A stretch of DNA of 64,000 nucleotides from Streptomyces sp. NRRL S-340. Lineage in GTDB: Bacteria; Actinomycetota; Actinomycetes; Streptomycetales; Streptomycetaceae. Position 1 is the first letter of the stretch; each line of letters opens with the position of its first letter. Made by a program: the position numbers and the translations under genes. The notes under the pieces were generated by a model that was not told where the DNA came from, did not search any database, and saw only the letters and a list, made by a program, of their open reading frames with translations. The stretch lies in the NCBI RefSeq assembly GCF_000720185.1, contig NZ_JOIY01000006.1, forward strand, positions 124,001 to 188,000. Direction: 5' to 3'. This document shows positions 26,361 through 34,848 of this stretch, piece by piece.

Positions 26361-26452
26361 GGTCGGACTCAGCGGAAGGCGGCGGTCGGGCTCAGCGGAG
26401 GGCGGCGGTCGGGCTCAGCGGAGGGCGGCGGTCGGGCTCAGCGGAAGGCGTC
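26361..26452. repeat. 23-bp tandem repeats overlapping the gtrA 3' end
   Basis: Four units start at 26361, 26384, 26407 and 26430, each containing GGTCGG(G/A)CTCAGCGGA. The last unit contains the TCA that is the stop codon of the minus-strand GtrA gene (26438-26440). Every upstream copy therefore repeats the same stop triplet and the codons before it. The array looks like repeated duplication of the gene's extreme 3' end. Confidence 0.85.
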
Positions 26453-26995
26453 GGTGCGGGTCTTCTTCGTCTCCGCCCGGTGACCCGCCTGCGTCCGGCT
26501 CGTGCGCGGGGCCGCCTCACCGGCCGCCGGCAGGGCGCGGAAGACCCACGAGCGGTACGACCAGAAGCGGAACAGGGTCGCGATGCCGATGCCGAGGAAC
26601 TTGAAGACGTTGCTCTGCAGCGGGCTGTCCCAGCCGAAGCCGTACGTGGCCAGGTAGAGGACGCCGTTCTCGATCACCAGGCCGATCGCGCTGAACAGCA
26701 GGAACAGGGTCAGTTCCTTGGTGCGCCCGCCCTTGTCGCGGTCCCGGTAGGTGAAGTAGCGGAAGCCGATGTAGTTGAAGACGATCGACACGATGGTGGC
26801 GATGACACTCGCCCGCACCACCTGGAGGCCGGTCGTGTGCCGCACCAGGTTGAACACGAGCAGGTTGACCAGCAGCCCCGCCCCGCCCACCGCGCCGAAC
26901 TTGGCGACCTCCCGCCACAGCCGTCCGACGCGCCCCAGCAGCGGGTTCGGGGGCGCCGGTGGCGCCGATCGGTGCCCCGAGGAACCACGTCCCAT
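26438..26995 (-). CDS. GtrA-like membrane protein
   Basis: A 185-residue protein of the GtrA/DPMS family, small four-helix membrane proteins that help move polyprenyl-linked sugars or that accompany cell-wall glycosyltransferases. After a short Pro/Arg/Ser-rich start, four hydrophobic segments are seen, with the family pattern FGAVGGAGLLVNLLVFNLV, then FNYIGFRYFTYRDRDKGG between helices 2 and 3, and FLGIGIATLFRFWSYRSWVF at the end. The ATG at 26995 is one choice; an in-frame ATG at 27040 is also possible because neither has a strong site. The last codons lie in a 23-bp repeat unit. It is divergent from purK. Confidence 0.85.
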   Translation of the reverse strand: MGRGSSGHRSAPPAPPNPLLGRVGRLWREVAKFGAVGGAGLLVNLLVFNLVRHTTGLQVVRASVIATIVSIVFNYIGFRYFTYRDRDKGGRTKELTLFLLFSAIGLVIENGVLYLATYGFGWDSPLQSNVFKFLGIGIATLFRFWSYRSWVFRALPAAGEAAPRTSRTQAGHRAETKKTRTDAFR

Positions 26996-27204
26996 GGTCG
27001 TGCAGGCCCCCGTCCGGGTCGGTGTCGTCAGCCCGCCCATGCTATCCAGCGCGGGCGGGTGCCGCCCGCGCACCGGGCCAGGGCGGAGAAACGGGTCGCG
27101 CCGCCGGCGCGGAACGTGCCGGGCCGGCTGGTGGACGACGGCCCGCGCGGGCCGTCGTCGGGCGCGGAATCCGGCCGCTGCGGCGCGGCCGATACCCTAG
27201 GGGC

Positions 27205-28344
27205 GTGACGTTCCCGGTAGTCGGCATGGTCGGCGGTGGCCAGCTCGCTCGTATGACACACGAGGCGGGCATCCCGCTGGGCATCAGGTTCAAGCTTCTC
27301 AGTGACACCCCCCAGGACTCGGCGGCCCAGGTCGTGAGCGATGTCGTCATCGGCGACTACCGCGATCTGGAGACGCTGCGTGCCTTCGCGCGGGGCTGCG
27401 ACGTGATCACCTTCGATCACGAACACGTACCCACCGAACACCTGCGCGCCCTGGAGGCGGACGGCATCCCCGTCCGGCCCGGGCCCGACGCGCTGGTGCA
27501 CGCCCAGGACAAGGGGGTGATGCGCGCGCGGCTCGACGCGCTCGGCGTGCCCTGCCCCCGGCACCGGATCGTGACCGATCCGGCCGACGTGGCGGCCTTC
27601 GCGGCCGAAGGGGACGGCTTCCCCGTCGTCCTCAAGACCGTCCGCGGCGGGTACGACGGCAAGGGCGTGTGGGTGGTGGACTCCGTCGAGGAGGCCGCCG
27701 ACCCCTTCCGCGCCGGCGTTCCGGTCCTCGCCGAGGAGAAGGTCGACTTCGTCCGCGAGCTGGCCGCCAACGTCGTGCGCTCACCGCACGGCCAGGCCGT
27801 GGCCTACCCGGTGGTGGAGTCCCGGCAGGTCGGCGGCGTCTGCGACACCGTGATCGCCCCGGCACCCGGCCTGGACGAGGACCTGGCGCTGCGGGCCGAG
27901 GAGATGGCCCTGCGCATCGCCAAGGAGCTGGGCGTCGTCGGCCACCTCGCCGTCGAGCTGTTCCAGACCCGCGACGGCCGCATCCTCGTCAACGAGCTGG
28001 CGATGCGCCCGCACAACTCCGGCCACTGGTCGATGGACGGCGCGGTCACCTCGCAGTTCGCCAACCACGTCCGCGCGGTCCTGGACCTGCCGCTGGGCGA
28101 CCCGCGCCCGCGCGCGCCGTGGACGGTCATGGTCAACGTCCTCGGCGGCGACTACCCGGACATGTACTCGGCGTACCTGCACTGCATGGCCCGCGACCCG
28201 CAGCTCAAGATCCACATGTACGGCAAGGACGTGAAGCCCGGCCGGAAGGTCGGACACGTCAACACCTACGGCGAGGACCTGGACGACGTGCTGGAGCGCG
28301 CCCGTCACGCAGCCGGCTACCTGAGAGGCACGATCACCGAATGA
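27205..28344 (+). CDS. purK: N5-carboxyaminoimidazole ribonucleotide synthase
   Basis: A 379-residue ATP-grasp ligase that carboxylates aminoimidazole ribonucleotide with ATP and bicarbonate in purine synthesis. Landmarks: [16 protein letters not shown] at the N-terminus, [20 protein letters not shown] for the ATP lid, [41 protein letters not shown] and the C-terminal NVLGGDYP. The GTG at 27205 has no binding site; TACCCT (27193-27198) ends six bases before it, so the message is probably leaderless. It overlaps purE by four bases (ATGA). Confidence 0.96.
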   Translation: MTFPVVGMVGGGQLARMTHEAGIPLGIRFKLLSDTPQDSAAQVVSDVVIGDYRDLETLRAFARGCDVITFDHEHVPTEHLRALEADGIPVRPGPDALVHAQDKGVMRARLDALGVPCPRHRIVTDPADVAAFAAEGDGFPVVLKTVRGGYDGKGVWVVDSVEEAADPFRAGVPVLAEEKVDFVRELAANVVRSPHGQAVAYPVVESRQVGGVCDTVIAPAPGLDEDLALRAEEMALRIAKELGVVGHLAVELFQTRDGRILVNELAMRPHNSGHWSMDGAVTSQFANHVRAVLDLPLGDPRPRAPWTVMVNVLGGDYPDMYSAYLHCMARDPQLKIHMYGKDVKPGRKVGHVNTYGEDLDDVLERARHAAGYLRGTITE

Positions 28345-28868
28345 GCCCAGTTGTTGGCATCGTCATGGGGTCGGACTCCGACTGGCCCGTCATGGAGGCC
28401 GCCGCGAAGGCGCTCGACGAGTTCGAGATCGCCTACGAGGTCGACGTCGTCTCCGCGCACCGGATGCCGCGCGAGATGATCTCCTACGGCGAGCAGGCCG
28501 CCGAACGCGGGCTCAAGGCGATCATCGCGGGCGCGGGCGGCGCCGCCCACCTGCCCGGCATGCTCGCCTCCGTGACCCCGCTGCCGGTGATCGGCGTGCC
28601 GGTGCCGCTGAAGTACCTGGACGGCATGGACTCGCTGCTGTCGATCGTGCAGATGCCGGCCGGGGTGCCGGTCGCCACGGTGTCGGTCGGCGGCGCGCGC
28701 AACGCGGGCCTGCTCGCGGCGCGCATCCTCGCCGCGCACGACGAGGACCTGCTGGCCCGGATGCGCGAGTTCCAGCAGGACCTCAACGACCAGGCCACCG
28801 AGAAGGGCAAGCGGCTGCGCGCCAAGGTCGAGGGCTCGGCCGGCTTCGGCTTCGGCACGGGGAAGTGA
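28341..28868 (+). CDS. purE: N5-carboxyaminoimidazole ribonucleotide mutase
   Basis: A 175-residue class I PurE that moves the carboxylate from N5 to C4 of the purine precursor. Motifs [22 protein letters not shown] and [14 protein letters not shown] form the nucleotide and active site; [22 protein letters not shown] and [14 protein letters not shown] complete the fold. The start overlaps purK (ATGA) and the stop overlaps the dipeptidase start (GTGA), so three genes are coupled. Confidence 0.97.
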   Translation: MSPVVGIVMGSDSDWPVMEAAAKALDEFEIAYEVDVVSAHRMPREMISYGEQAAERGLKAIIAGAGGAAHLPGMLASVTPLPVIGVPVPLKYLDGMDSLLSIVQMPAGVPVATVSVGGARNAGLLAARILAAHDEDLLARMREFQQDLNDQATEKGKRLRAKVEGSAGFGFGTGK

Positions 28869-30052
28869 GCACGGTGAGCCGACCGGAGGAGGCCCGGGAG
28901 CTCCTGCGCGAGTTCCCGGTCGTCGACGGCCACAACGACCTGCCCTGGGCGCTGCGCGAACAGGTCCGCTACGACCTCGGCGCCCGCGACATCGCCGGCC
29001 GCCAGGACGCCCACCTGCACACCGACATCCCCCGCCTGCGCGCCGGCGGCGTCGGCGCGCAGTACTGGTCGGTGTACGTCCGCTCGGACCTGCCCGACGC
29101 CGTACCGGCGACGCTGGAGCAGATCGACTGCGTACGGCAGCTGATCGCCCGCTACCCGGCGGACCTGGCCCCGGCCCTGACCGCCGCCGACATGGAGGCG
29201 GCCCGCGGGCAGGGCCGTATCGCCTCCCTGATGGGCGCCGAGGGCGGCCATTCGATCGCGGACTCCCTGGGCACGCTCAGGAGCCTGTACGCGCTGGGCG
29301 TGCGCTACATGACGCTCACCCACAACGACAACGTGGCGTGGGCGGACTCGGCGACGGACGAGCCCGGCGTGGGCGGCCTGTCGGCGTTCGGCCGCGAGGT
29401 GGTCCGCGAGATGAACCGCCTGGGCATGCTGGTCGACCTGTCCCACGTGGCCGCGACCACCATGCGGCACGCGCTGGACACCTCGGCGGCCCCGGTGATC
29501 TTCTCGCACTCCTCCGCCCGGGCGGTCTGCGACCACCCGCGCAACATCCCGGACGACGTGCTCGAACGCCTGCCCGCCAACGGCGGCATGGCCATGGTGA
29601 CGTTCGTGCCGAAGTTCGTGCTCCAGGCCGCCGTCGACTGGACGGCCGCCGCGGACGAGAACATGCGCGCGCACGGCCTGCACCACCTCGACACCACCGA
29701 GGAGGGCATGAAGGTCCACCGGGCCTTCGAGGAGTCGAACCCGCGCCCTGTCGCCACCGTGGCCACGGTGGCCGACCACCTCGACCACATGCGCGAGGTG
29801 GCCGGTGTCGACCACCTCGGCATCGGCGGCGACTACGACGGCACGGCCTTCACCCCGGACGGCCTGGACGACGTCTCCGGCTACCCCCGTCTGGTCGCCG
29901 AGCTGCTCGACCGGGGCTGGTCGAAGACCGACCTGGCCAAGCTGACCTGGCAGAACGCGGTGCGCGTGCTGGGCGCGGCCGAGGACGTGGCCCGCGACCT
30001 CCAGGCCGGTCGGGCACCGTCGAACGCGACGATCGCGGAACTGGACGGCTGA
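28865..30052 (+). CDS. membrane dipeptidase (M19, renal dipeptidase type)
   Basis: A 395-residue zinc dipeptidase. The binuclear site is visible: [12 protein letters not shown] (His, Asp), MGAEGGHSI (bridging Glu), VDLSHV and IFSHSSAR (His), and GIGGDYDG (Asp). By position and sequence it matches Sco3058 of S. coelicolor, a structurally studied homologue of human renal dipeptidase that hydrolyses L-D-type dipeptides. No signal peptide is seen, so it should be cytoplasmic. It is coupled to purE by a GTGA overlap. A strong hairpin follows at 30194. Confidence 0.93.
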   Translation: MSTVSRPEEARELLREFPVVDGHNDLPWALREQVRYDLGARDIAGRQDAHLHTDIPRLRAGGVGAQYWSVYVRSDLPDAVPATLEQIDCVRQLIARYPADLAPALTAADMEAARGQGRIASLMGAEGGHSIADSLGTLRSLYALGVRYMTLTHNDNVAWADSATDEPGVGGLSAFGREVVREMNRLGMLVDLSHVAATTMRHALDTSAAPVIFSHSSARAVCDHPRNIPDDVLERLPANGGMAMVTFVPKFVLQAAVDWTAAADENMRAHGLHHLDTTEEGMKVHRAFEESNPRPVATVATVADHLDHMREVAGVDHLGIGGDYDGTAFTPDGLDDVSGYPRLVAELLDRGWSKTDLAKLTWQNAVRVLGAAEDVARDLQAGRAPSNATIAELDG

Positions 30053-30193
30053 GGAGAGGTACCGGGAAGCGGTGCCTGGGCGGCACTGCTTCGCGGCACC
30101 GGTGACGCGTGAGAGAGGGGCGGCGCGACCGCAGGAGCTCCGGACAGGAGCGGGCCCCGGCGGGCGGCGCCCGGCACGCGCCGGCGCCGCGTT

Positions 30194-30234
30194 GCCGGAA
30201 GGTCCTGGCAGCTCAGCCACCAGGACCTTCCGGC
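30194..30234 (+). terminator. terminator of the purK-purE-dipeptidase operon
   Basis: A 15-bp perfect stem (30194-30208 with 30220-30234) lies 141 bases behind the dipeptidase stop. It could also serve the convergent VOC gene ending at 30357. The rest of 30053-30356 shows nothing else. Confidence 0.8.
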
Positions 30235-30356
30235 GCCTTGTGAGCGCACGCACCGGACACCGCCCGCTGACCGGCACCCGCTTTTGTCCGCGGCTCCCAG
30301 AACAAGGGGAGATCCTCAGACAGCCCCCTGCCACCACAGCGGCCGACCGGAGCCGG

Positions 30357-30713
30357 TCAGTCGGAGCAGAGGCAGAACGGGTGCCCGGCCGGGTCGGCGT
30401 AGACCCGGAAATTCTTGGCGCCCTGGTTGGCCAGCGGCTTGGCGCCGAGCGCGAGGACGCCCTTCTCGGCCGCGTCCAGGTCCTCGACGTCCAGGTCCAG
30501 GTGGAACTGCTGCGAGGCGTCGGCGGAGGGCCACTTCGGCGGCACGAACCCGGGTGCCTTCTGGAAGGCGAGCGCCACACCGCCCGGCACCTTCAGGTCC
30601 ACCCAGTCGCCCTCGCCCTCGACGGTCCCGCCCAGTACCTCGGCGTAGAAACCGGCGAGCGCGCGCGGGTCGGGACAGTCCAGTACGACGACACCCAGCT
30701 CGGCGAGAGCCAT
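30357..30713 (-). CDS. VOC (glyoxalase/bleomycin resistance) family protein
   Basis: A 118-residue single VOC module made of two beta-alpha-beta-beta-beta units: LGVVVLDCPDPRALAGFYAEVLGG in the first half, and FHLDLDVEDLDAAEKGVLALGAK then FRVYADPAGHPFCL in the second, carrying the usual His and Glu/Asp metal-ligand positions. The ATG at 30713 follows GGGAGGAAGTC. The family includes lyases, dioxygenases and antibiotic-binding proteins; the substrate is unknown. It is divergent from a CGNR zinc-finger gene and the two share GTAAC repeats between them. Confidence 0.85.
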   Translation of the reverse strand: MALAELGVVVLDCPDPRALAGFYAEVLGGTVEGEGDWVDLKVPGGVALAFQKAPGFVPPKWPSADASQQFHLDLDVEDLDAAEKGVLALGAKPLANQGAKNFRVYADPAGHPFCLCSD

Positions 30714-30745
30714 GACTTCCTCCCAGTGTTCGGGGTCACCCCTGT

Positions 30746-30807
30746 GGTTACCCGTAGAGGCGGGTAACCAGTAACCGTTACCGCATGCTTCCCGGTCGCG
30801 GGTAACG
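30746..30807. promoter_or_regulatory. GTAAC operator cluster between the VOC and CGNR genes
   Basis: GGTTACCCG (30746-30754) and CGGGTAACC (30761-30769) form a perfect 9-bp inverted repeat with a six-base spacer. GTAAC-C-GTTAC (30771-30781) follows directly, and a single GGTAACG lies at 30801-30807. That gives five GTAAC-type half-sites in 62 bases inside a 126-bp divergent region. Confidence 0.65.
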
Positions 30808-30839
30808 CCGCAATCGTCCCGCGAGGTACCGTCGCTGAC

Positions 30840-31346
30840 ATGAGTGACAGATCGCCCGCACCCGGCGGCCTGGCGCTGGTCGAGTCCCTGGTCAACACTC
30901 TGGACATCGAGGCGGCCGCCGACTCGCTCGACACGGCGGACGGCCGCGCCCGCCTCGGGATCGGCGAGGCGGAACTGCCGCAGGCGCGTGAGCTGCGGGA
31001 GTCCCTGCGGGCGGCGCTCCTCGCGCACGCAGGCCACCCCCCGCACCGCCCGGTGACGCCGCTGGGCGCCCTGCTGGCGCGGGCCCCGCTGCTGGTCGCC
31101 GTCGACGACCGGGACGGCAGCGCCGCCCTCGCCCCCGCCGACGGCGGGCCGCTGCTCTCCCGGGTCGCCGCCGCCGTCGCCGAGGCGCTGGTCGCGGGCA
31201 CCTGGACCCGCCTGAAGGCCTGCGAGGCAGGAACCTGCCACTGGGCGTACTACGACCGCAGCCCGGCCGGCCGTCGCCGCTGGTGCTCGATGCAGGTGTG
31301 CGGGGCGCGCGCGAAGATGCGCCGGTACCGCGCCAGGGAGCCCTGA
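30840..31346 (+). CDS. CGNR zinc-finger (ABATE-type) DNA-binding protein
   Basis: A 168-residue protein. The N-terminal ~120 residues resemble the stress-associated ABATE domain (LVESLVNTLDIEAAADSL, then LPQARELRESLRAALLAH). The C-terminal ~45 residues are a CGNR zinc finger: LKACEAGTCHWAYYDRSPAGRRRWCSMQVCGARAKMRRYR, with four Cys in a C-x4-C...C-x4-C array; the name-giving CGNR reads CGAR here. Such proteins are regarded as transcription regulators. No ribosome binding site is present; TACCGT (30827-30832) ends seven bases before the ATG, pointing to a leaderless mRNA. It may bind the adjacent GTAAC cluster; this is inference. Confidence 0.85.
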   Translation: MSDRSPAPGGLALVESLVNTLDIEAAADSLDTADGRARLGIGEAELPQARELRESLRAALLAHAGHPPHRPVTPLGALLARAPLLVAVDDRDGSAALAPADGGPLLSRVAAAVAEALVAGTWTRLKACEAGTCHWAYYDRSPAGRRRWCSMQVCGARAKMRRYRAREP

Positions 31347-31377
31347 TCACCGGCCCGGTGGTGCAAGAATGCGGGAA

Positions 31378-31418
31378 GACGCCGGTTCGGCCGACTGAGC
31401 CTCGGCCGAACCGGCGTC
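31378..31418. terminator. bidirectional terminator
   Basis: A 17-bp perfect stem (31378-31394 with 31402-31418) with a seven-base loop lies between the convergent CGNR and UDP-glucose dehydrogenase genes, 31 bases from one stop and 20 from the other. Confidence 0.88.
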
Positions 31419-31438
31419 GCCCGTACGGGCCCGCCGCG

Positions 31439-32782
31439 CTACGCCGTCGGGCGTCCCATCGCCCGGTACGTCCACCCGGCACGCCGCCACAGCTCCCCGT
31501 CGAGCGCGTTGCGCCCGTCGAGGACCAGCCGGGCCGCCGCGGCCTCGCCCAGCTCCGCCGGGTCCAGCTCGCGGAACTCCTGCCACTCGGTGAGGTGCAG
31601 GACCGCGTCGGCGCCCCGCACCGCCTCCAGCGCCGAGCCGGCGTAGCCGAGCGTCGGGAAGAGGCGGCGCGCGTTGTCCATGCCCTTGGGGTCGTAGACG
31701 GTCACCTGACCGCCCTGGAGGTGGATCTGCCCGGCCACGTTGAGCGCGGGGGAGTCGCGTACGTCGTCCGAGTCGGGCTTGAACGTGGCGCCCAGCACCG
31801 CGATCCGCTTGCCGAGGAACGGCCCACCGCCCAGCGCCTGCCGGGTCAGCTCGACCATCCGCCCGCGCTGGCGCATGTTGATCGAGTCGATCTCGCGCAG
31901 GAACGTCAGCGCCTGGTCGGCGCCCAGCTCACCGGCGCGCGCCATGAAGGCGCGGATGTCCTTGGGCAGGCAGCCGCCGCCGAAGCCGATCCCGGCGCGC
32001 AGGAACTTCCGGCCGATCCGGTCGTCGTAGCCGATCGCCTCGGCGAGCTTGGCGACGTCGCCGTCCGCGGCCTCGCACACCTCCGCCATGGCGTTGATGA
32101 AGGAGATCTTCGTGGCCAGGAAGGAGTTCGCGGAGGTCTTCACCAGTTCGGCGGTGGGGAAGTCGGTGACGACGAAGGGGGAGCCCTCGGCGACCGGCGC
32201 CGCGTACACCTCCCGCAGCAGCTTCTCGGCCCGCTCGCTGCGTACGCCGACCACGATCCGGTCCGGGTGCAGCGTGTCGCGGACGGCGAAGCCCTCCCGC
32301 AGGAACTCGGGGTTCCAGGCCAGCTCGGCGTCCTCGCCCGCGGGCGCCAGGGCGGCGAGCGTCCGGGCCAGCCGGTCCGCGGAGCCGACGGGCACCGTGG
32401 ACTTGCCGACGACGAGGGCGGGCCCGGTCAGGTGCGGGGCGAGCGAGGCGACCGCCGAGTCGACGTAGGACATGTCGCAGGCGTACTCGCCGTGCTTCTG
32501 CGGGGTGTTCACGCAGAGGAAGTGGACGTCGCCGAAGGCACCCACCTCCGCCCAGTCCTGGGTGAAGCGCAGCCGCCCGGTGGAGCCCTCCAGTCCGGCC
32601 ACGTGCCGGCGCAGCAGGTCCTCGAGACCGGGCTCGTACATGGGGACCTCGCCCCGCCGCAGCATCTCGATCTTCTCCGGGACGACGTCCAGGCCCAGCA
32701 CCTCGAAGCCCATCTCGGCCATGGCCGCGGCGTGGGTCGCGCCGAGATAGCCGGTGCCGATCACGGTGATCTTCAGGCTCAT
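31439..32782 (-). CDS. ugd: UDP-glucose/GDP-mannose 6-dehydrogenase family enzyme
   Basis: A 447-residue NAD-dependent enzyme that oxidises a nucleotide sugar at C6, most likely UDP-glucose to UDP-glucuronate. The N-terminal Rossmann motif is VIGTGYLGATHAA; the substrate Thr in GKSTVPVGSAD, the catalytic Cys in GIGFGGGCLPKDIRAF and the C-terminal VLGATFKPDSDDVRDSPAL are all present. The ATG at 32782 has GGAG five bases upstream. A supply of glucuronate for a wall or capsule polymer fits the LCP and glycosyltransferase genes nearby. Confidence 0.92.
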   Translation of the reverse strand: MSLKITVIGTGYLGATHAAAMAEMGFEVLGLDVVPEKIEMLRRGEVPMYEPGLEDLLRRHVAGLEGSTGRLRFTQDWAEVGAFGDVHFLCVNTPQKHGEYACDMSYVDSAVASLAPHLTGPALVVGKSTVPVGSADRLARTLAALAPAGEDAELAWNPEFLREGFAVRDTLHPDRIVVGVRSERAEKLLREVYAAPVAEGSPFVVTDFPTAELVKTSANSFLATKISFINAMAEVCEAADGDVAKLAEAIGYDDRIGRKFLRAGIGFGGGCLPKDIRAFMARAGELGADQALTFLREIDSINMRQRGRMVELTRQALGGGPFLGKRIAVLGATFKPDSDDVRDSPALNVAGQIHLQGGQVTVYDPKGMDNARRLFPTLGYAGSALEAVRGADAVLHLTEWQEFRELDPAELGEAAAARLVLDGRNALDGELWRRAGWTYRAMGRPTA

Positions 32783-32885
32783 GGATGCTCCAGGAGGGAT
32801 GATGGCAATGCGCTGCCCGAGCATATCGGGGGCGTGCGCGTAGCCCGTGCCGGGCAATGTCCCACCTGTCACCCGCTGTCGCCAA

Positions 32886-32908
32886 GCTCACGTACCGCTC
32901 ACGTGAGC
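32886..32908. promoter_or_regulatory. GCTCACGTGAGC palindrome in a divergent promoter region
   Basis: A perfect 12-bp palindrome at 32897-32908 is preceded by a direct copy of its left half (GCTCACGT at 32886-32893). It lies between the starts of the dehydrogenase and acyl-CoA dehydrogenase genes. An AT-rich patch with TTAACGGTAGTTAG follows at 32931-32944. Confidence 0.45.
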
Positions 32909-33034
32909 AGGCCCCTAAAATTCGAGTTACTTAACGGTAGTTAGCAGCACCGCAACACGGCACCACCGCTCGTCATCACCTGACACACCCGTCATCACCT
33001 GTCATCACTGGTCGTCTTTGGAGCGTGAGAGACC

Positions 33035-34192
33035 TTGGCCGGATCGGCTGACTTCGACCTGTACCGCCCGTCCGAGGAGCACGACATGCTCCGCGACGCC
33101 GTCCGCTCGCTGGCCGAGGCGAAGATCGCGCCGTACGCCGCCCAGGTGGACGAGGAGGCCCGCTTCCCGCAGGAGGCCCTCGACGCGCTGGTCGCGAACG
33201 ACCTGCACGCCGTGCACGTGCCGGAGAGCTACGGCGGCGGGGGCGCGGACGCCCTCGCGACCGTCATCGTCATCGAGGAGGTGGCCCGCGTCTGCGCCTC
33301 CTCCTCCCTGATCCCCGCCGTGAACAAGCTGGGCTCGCTCCCGGTGATCCTCTCCGGCTCCGAGGAGCTGAAGAAGAAGTACCTGGGCCCGCTCGCCAAG
33401 GGCGACGCGATGTTCTCGTACTGCCTCTCCGAGCCGGACGCCGGCTCGGATGCGGCCGGCATGAAGACCAGGGCCGTCCGCGACGGCGACCACTGGGTCC
33501 TCAACGGCGTCAAGCGCTGGATCACCAACGCGGGCGTGTCCGAGTTCTACACGGTGATGGCCGTCACCGACCCGGAGAAGCGCTCCAAGGGGATCTCCGC
33601 CTTCGTCGTCGAGAAGTCCGACCCGGGCGTCTCCTTCGGCGCCCCGGAGAAGAAGCTCGGCATCAAGGGCTCCCCGACCCGCGAGGTCTACCTCGACAAC
33701 GTGCGCATCCCCGCCGACCGCATGATCGGCGCCGAGGGCACCGGCTTCGCCACCGCGATGAAGACCCTCGACCACACCCGCATCACCATCGCCGCCCAGG
33801 CCCTCGGCATCGCCCAGGGCGCCCTCGACTACGCCAAGGGCTACGTCAAGGAGCGCAAGCAGTTCGGCAAGCCGATCGCCGACTTCCAGGGCATCCAGTT
33901 CATGCTCGCCGACATGGCCATGAAGGTCTCCGCCGCCCGCGCCCTGACCTACCAGGCCGCCGCCGCCTCCGAGCGGGGTGACGCCGACCTCACCTACCAG
34001 GGCGCCGCCGCGAAGTGCTTCGCCTCGGACATCGCCATGGAGGTCACCACGGACGCCGTCCAGCTCCTCGGCGGCTACGGCTACACCCGCGACTACCCGG
34101 TGGAGCGCATGATGCGCGACGCGAAGATCACCCAGATTTACGAGGGCACGAACCAAGTGCAGCGGATCGTGATGGCAAGGAACCTTCCCTGA
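33035..34192 (+). CDS. acyl-CoA dehydrogenase
   Basis: A 385-residue FAD flavoenzyme that introduces the first double bond in acyl-CoA beta-oxidation. Motifs: YCLSEPDAGSDAAGMKTRA (flavin loop), WITNAGVSEFY, RKQFGKPIADFQGIQFMLADM, QLLGGYGYTRDYPVERMMRDAKITQIYEGTNQVQR with the catalytic Glu in YEGT. The frame opens with TTG at 33035; there is no nearby ATG or GTG, and GGAG lies 11 bases upstream. Length is normal. The direct neighbours are not beta-oxidation genes; a thiolase lies 29 kb away. The substrate chain length is unknown. Confidence 0.93.
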   Translation: MAGSADFDLYRPSEEHDMLRDAVRSLAEAKIAPYAAQVDEEARFPQEALDALVANDLHAVHVPESYGGGGADALATVIVIEEVARVCASSSLIPAVNKLGSLPVILSGSEELKKKYLGPLAKGDAMFSYCLSEPDAGSDAAGMKTRAVRDGDHWVLNGVKRWITNAGVSEFYTVMAVTDPEKRSKGISAFVVEKSDPGVSFGAPEKKLGIKGSPTREVYLDNVRIPADRMIGAEGTGFATAMKTLDHTRITIAAQALGIAQGALDYAKGYVKERKQFGKPIADFQGIQFMLADMAMKVSAARALTYQAAAASERGDADLTYQGAAAKCFASDIAMEVTTDAVQLLGGYGYTRDYPVERMMRDAKITQIYEGTNQVQRIVMARNLP

Positions 34193-34848
34193 CAGGGATT
34201 TCGCAGGGCAGAGGCTGTTTCGGCGGTCTCGGCTGTTTCGGCGGTCTCGACGGCCTCGGCGGGACACCCTCGGCTCTCTGCCCGTTGCGGCCCGATCAGG
34301 GCCTTTCCCGGGCGTCGTGCCGGGGGAGTCCTGGGCAGGTGCCGGCCCGAAAACAGCCACTGGCCTGTACGAACGACACAGCCCCCGGCATCACGCCGGG
34401 GGCTGCTGTCGTACCCGGATCAGGCGACCTCCGACGCCTCTGCCGGGTCGTCGGCGCCGGTCGTCGACATCGCCGCGATGGCAGCCCGGCCGCGCTGCCC
34501 GGCTCCTTCGAAGACGTGGTGGCAGCGCTCCCTCAGTACGTCAGGCGACCGCGATCGGATCGCCGACCTTCTCCTTTCTTGCTGCCGGGTGCGTCCGGTC
34601 CTGCGGGTGGTGACGAGCCGGCCGGTGAGGATCTTCGTTCTGCCGGCGTGCTCGGCCCGGACGGGACGGTGCCCCAGGTGATGGACGGCTCGCGGACAGC
34701 GGGCGGAGTCACACGTCCCGATCGGCGCACCACTCGAACGGAGGCAGCGGAACCTGAGCCTCCGTCGAATGGCGGACCGGGGTGGGCGGGCGTACGACGG
34801 AAGGGCACGGGGCCCGCCCCGGGGCCCCTCCGGCCTCCAGGAGAAGCC
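34193..34848. other. 650-bp gene-free stretch with repeats
   Basis: Two perfect 18-bp copies of GGCTGTTTCGGCGGTCTC (34213-34248) follow 20 bases after the acyl-CoA dehydrogenase stop. A strong terminator hairpin lies at 34373-34412. Beyond it (34420-34848) no reading frame has a binding site and a recognisable protein, although a minus-strand frame ends at 34420, eight bases from the hairpin. It may be a decayed gene. Confidence 0.5.
34373..34412. terminator. hairpin terminator
   Basis: A 17-bp stem with one bulged C (34373-34389 with 34395-34412) and loop ATCAC. It lies 180 bases behind the acyl-CoA dehydrogenase stop, so it may serve that gene, or a lost minus-strand gene whose frame stops at 34420. 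Confidence 0.7.
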
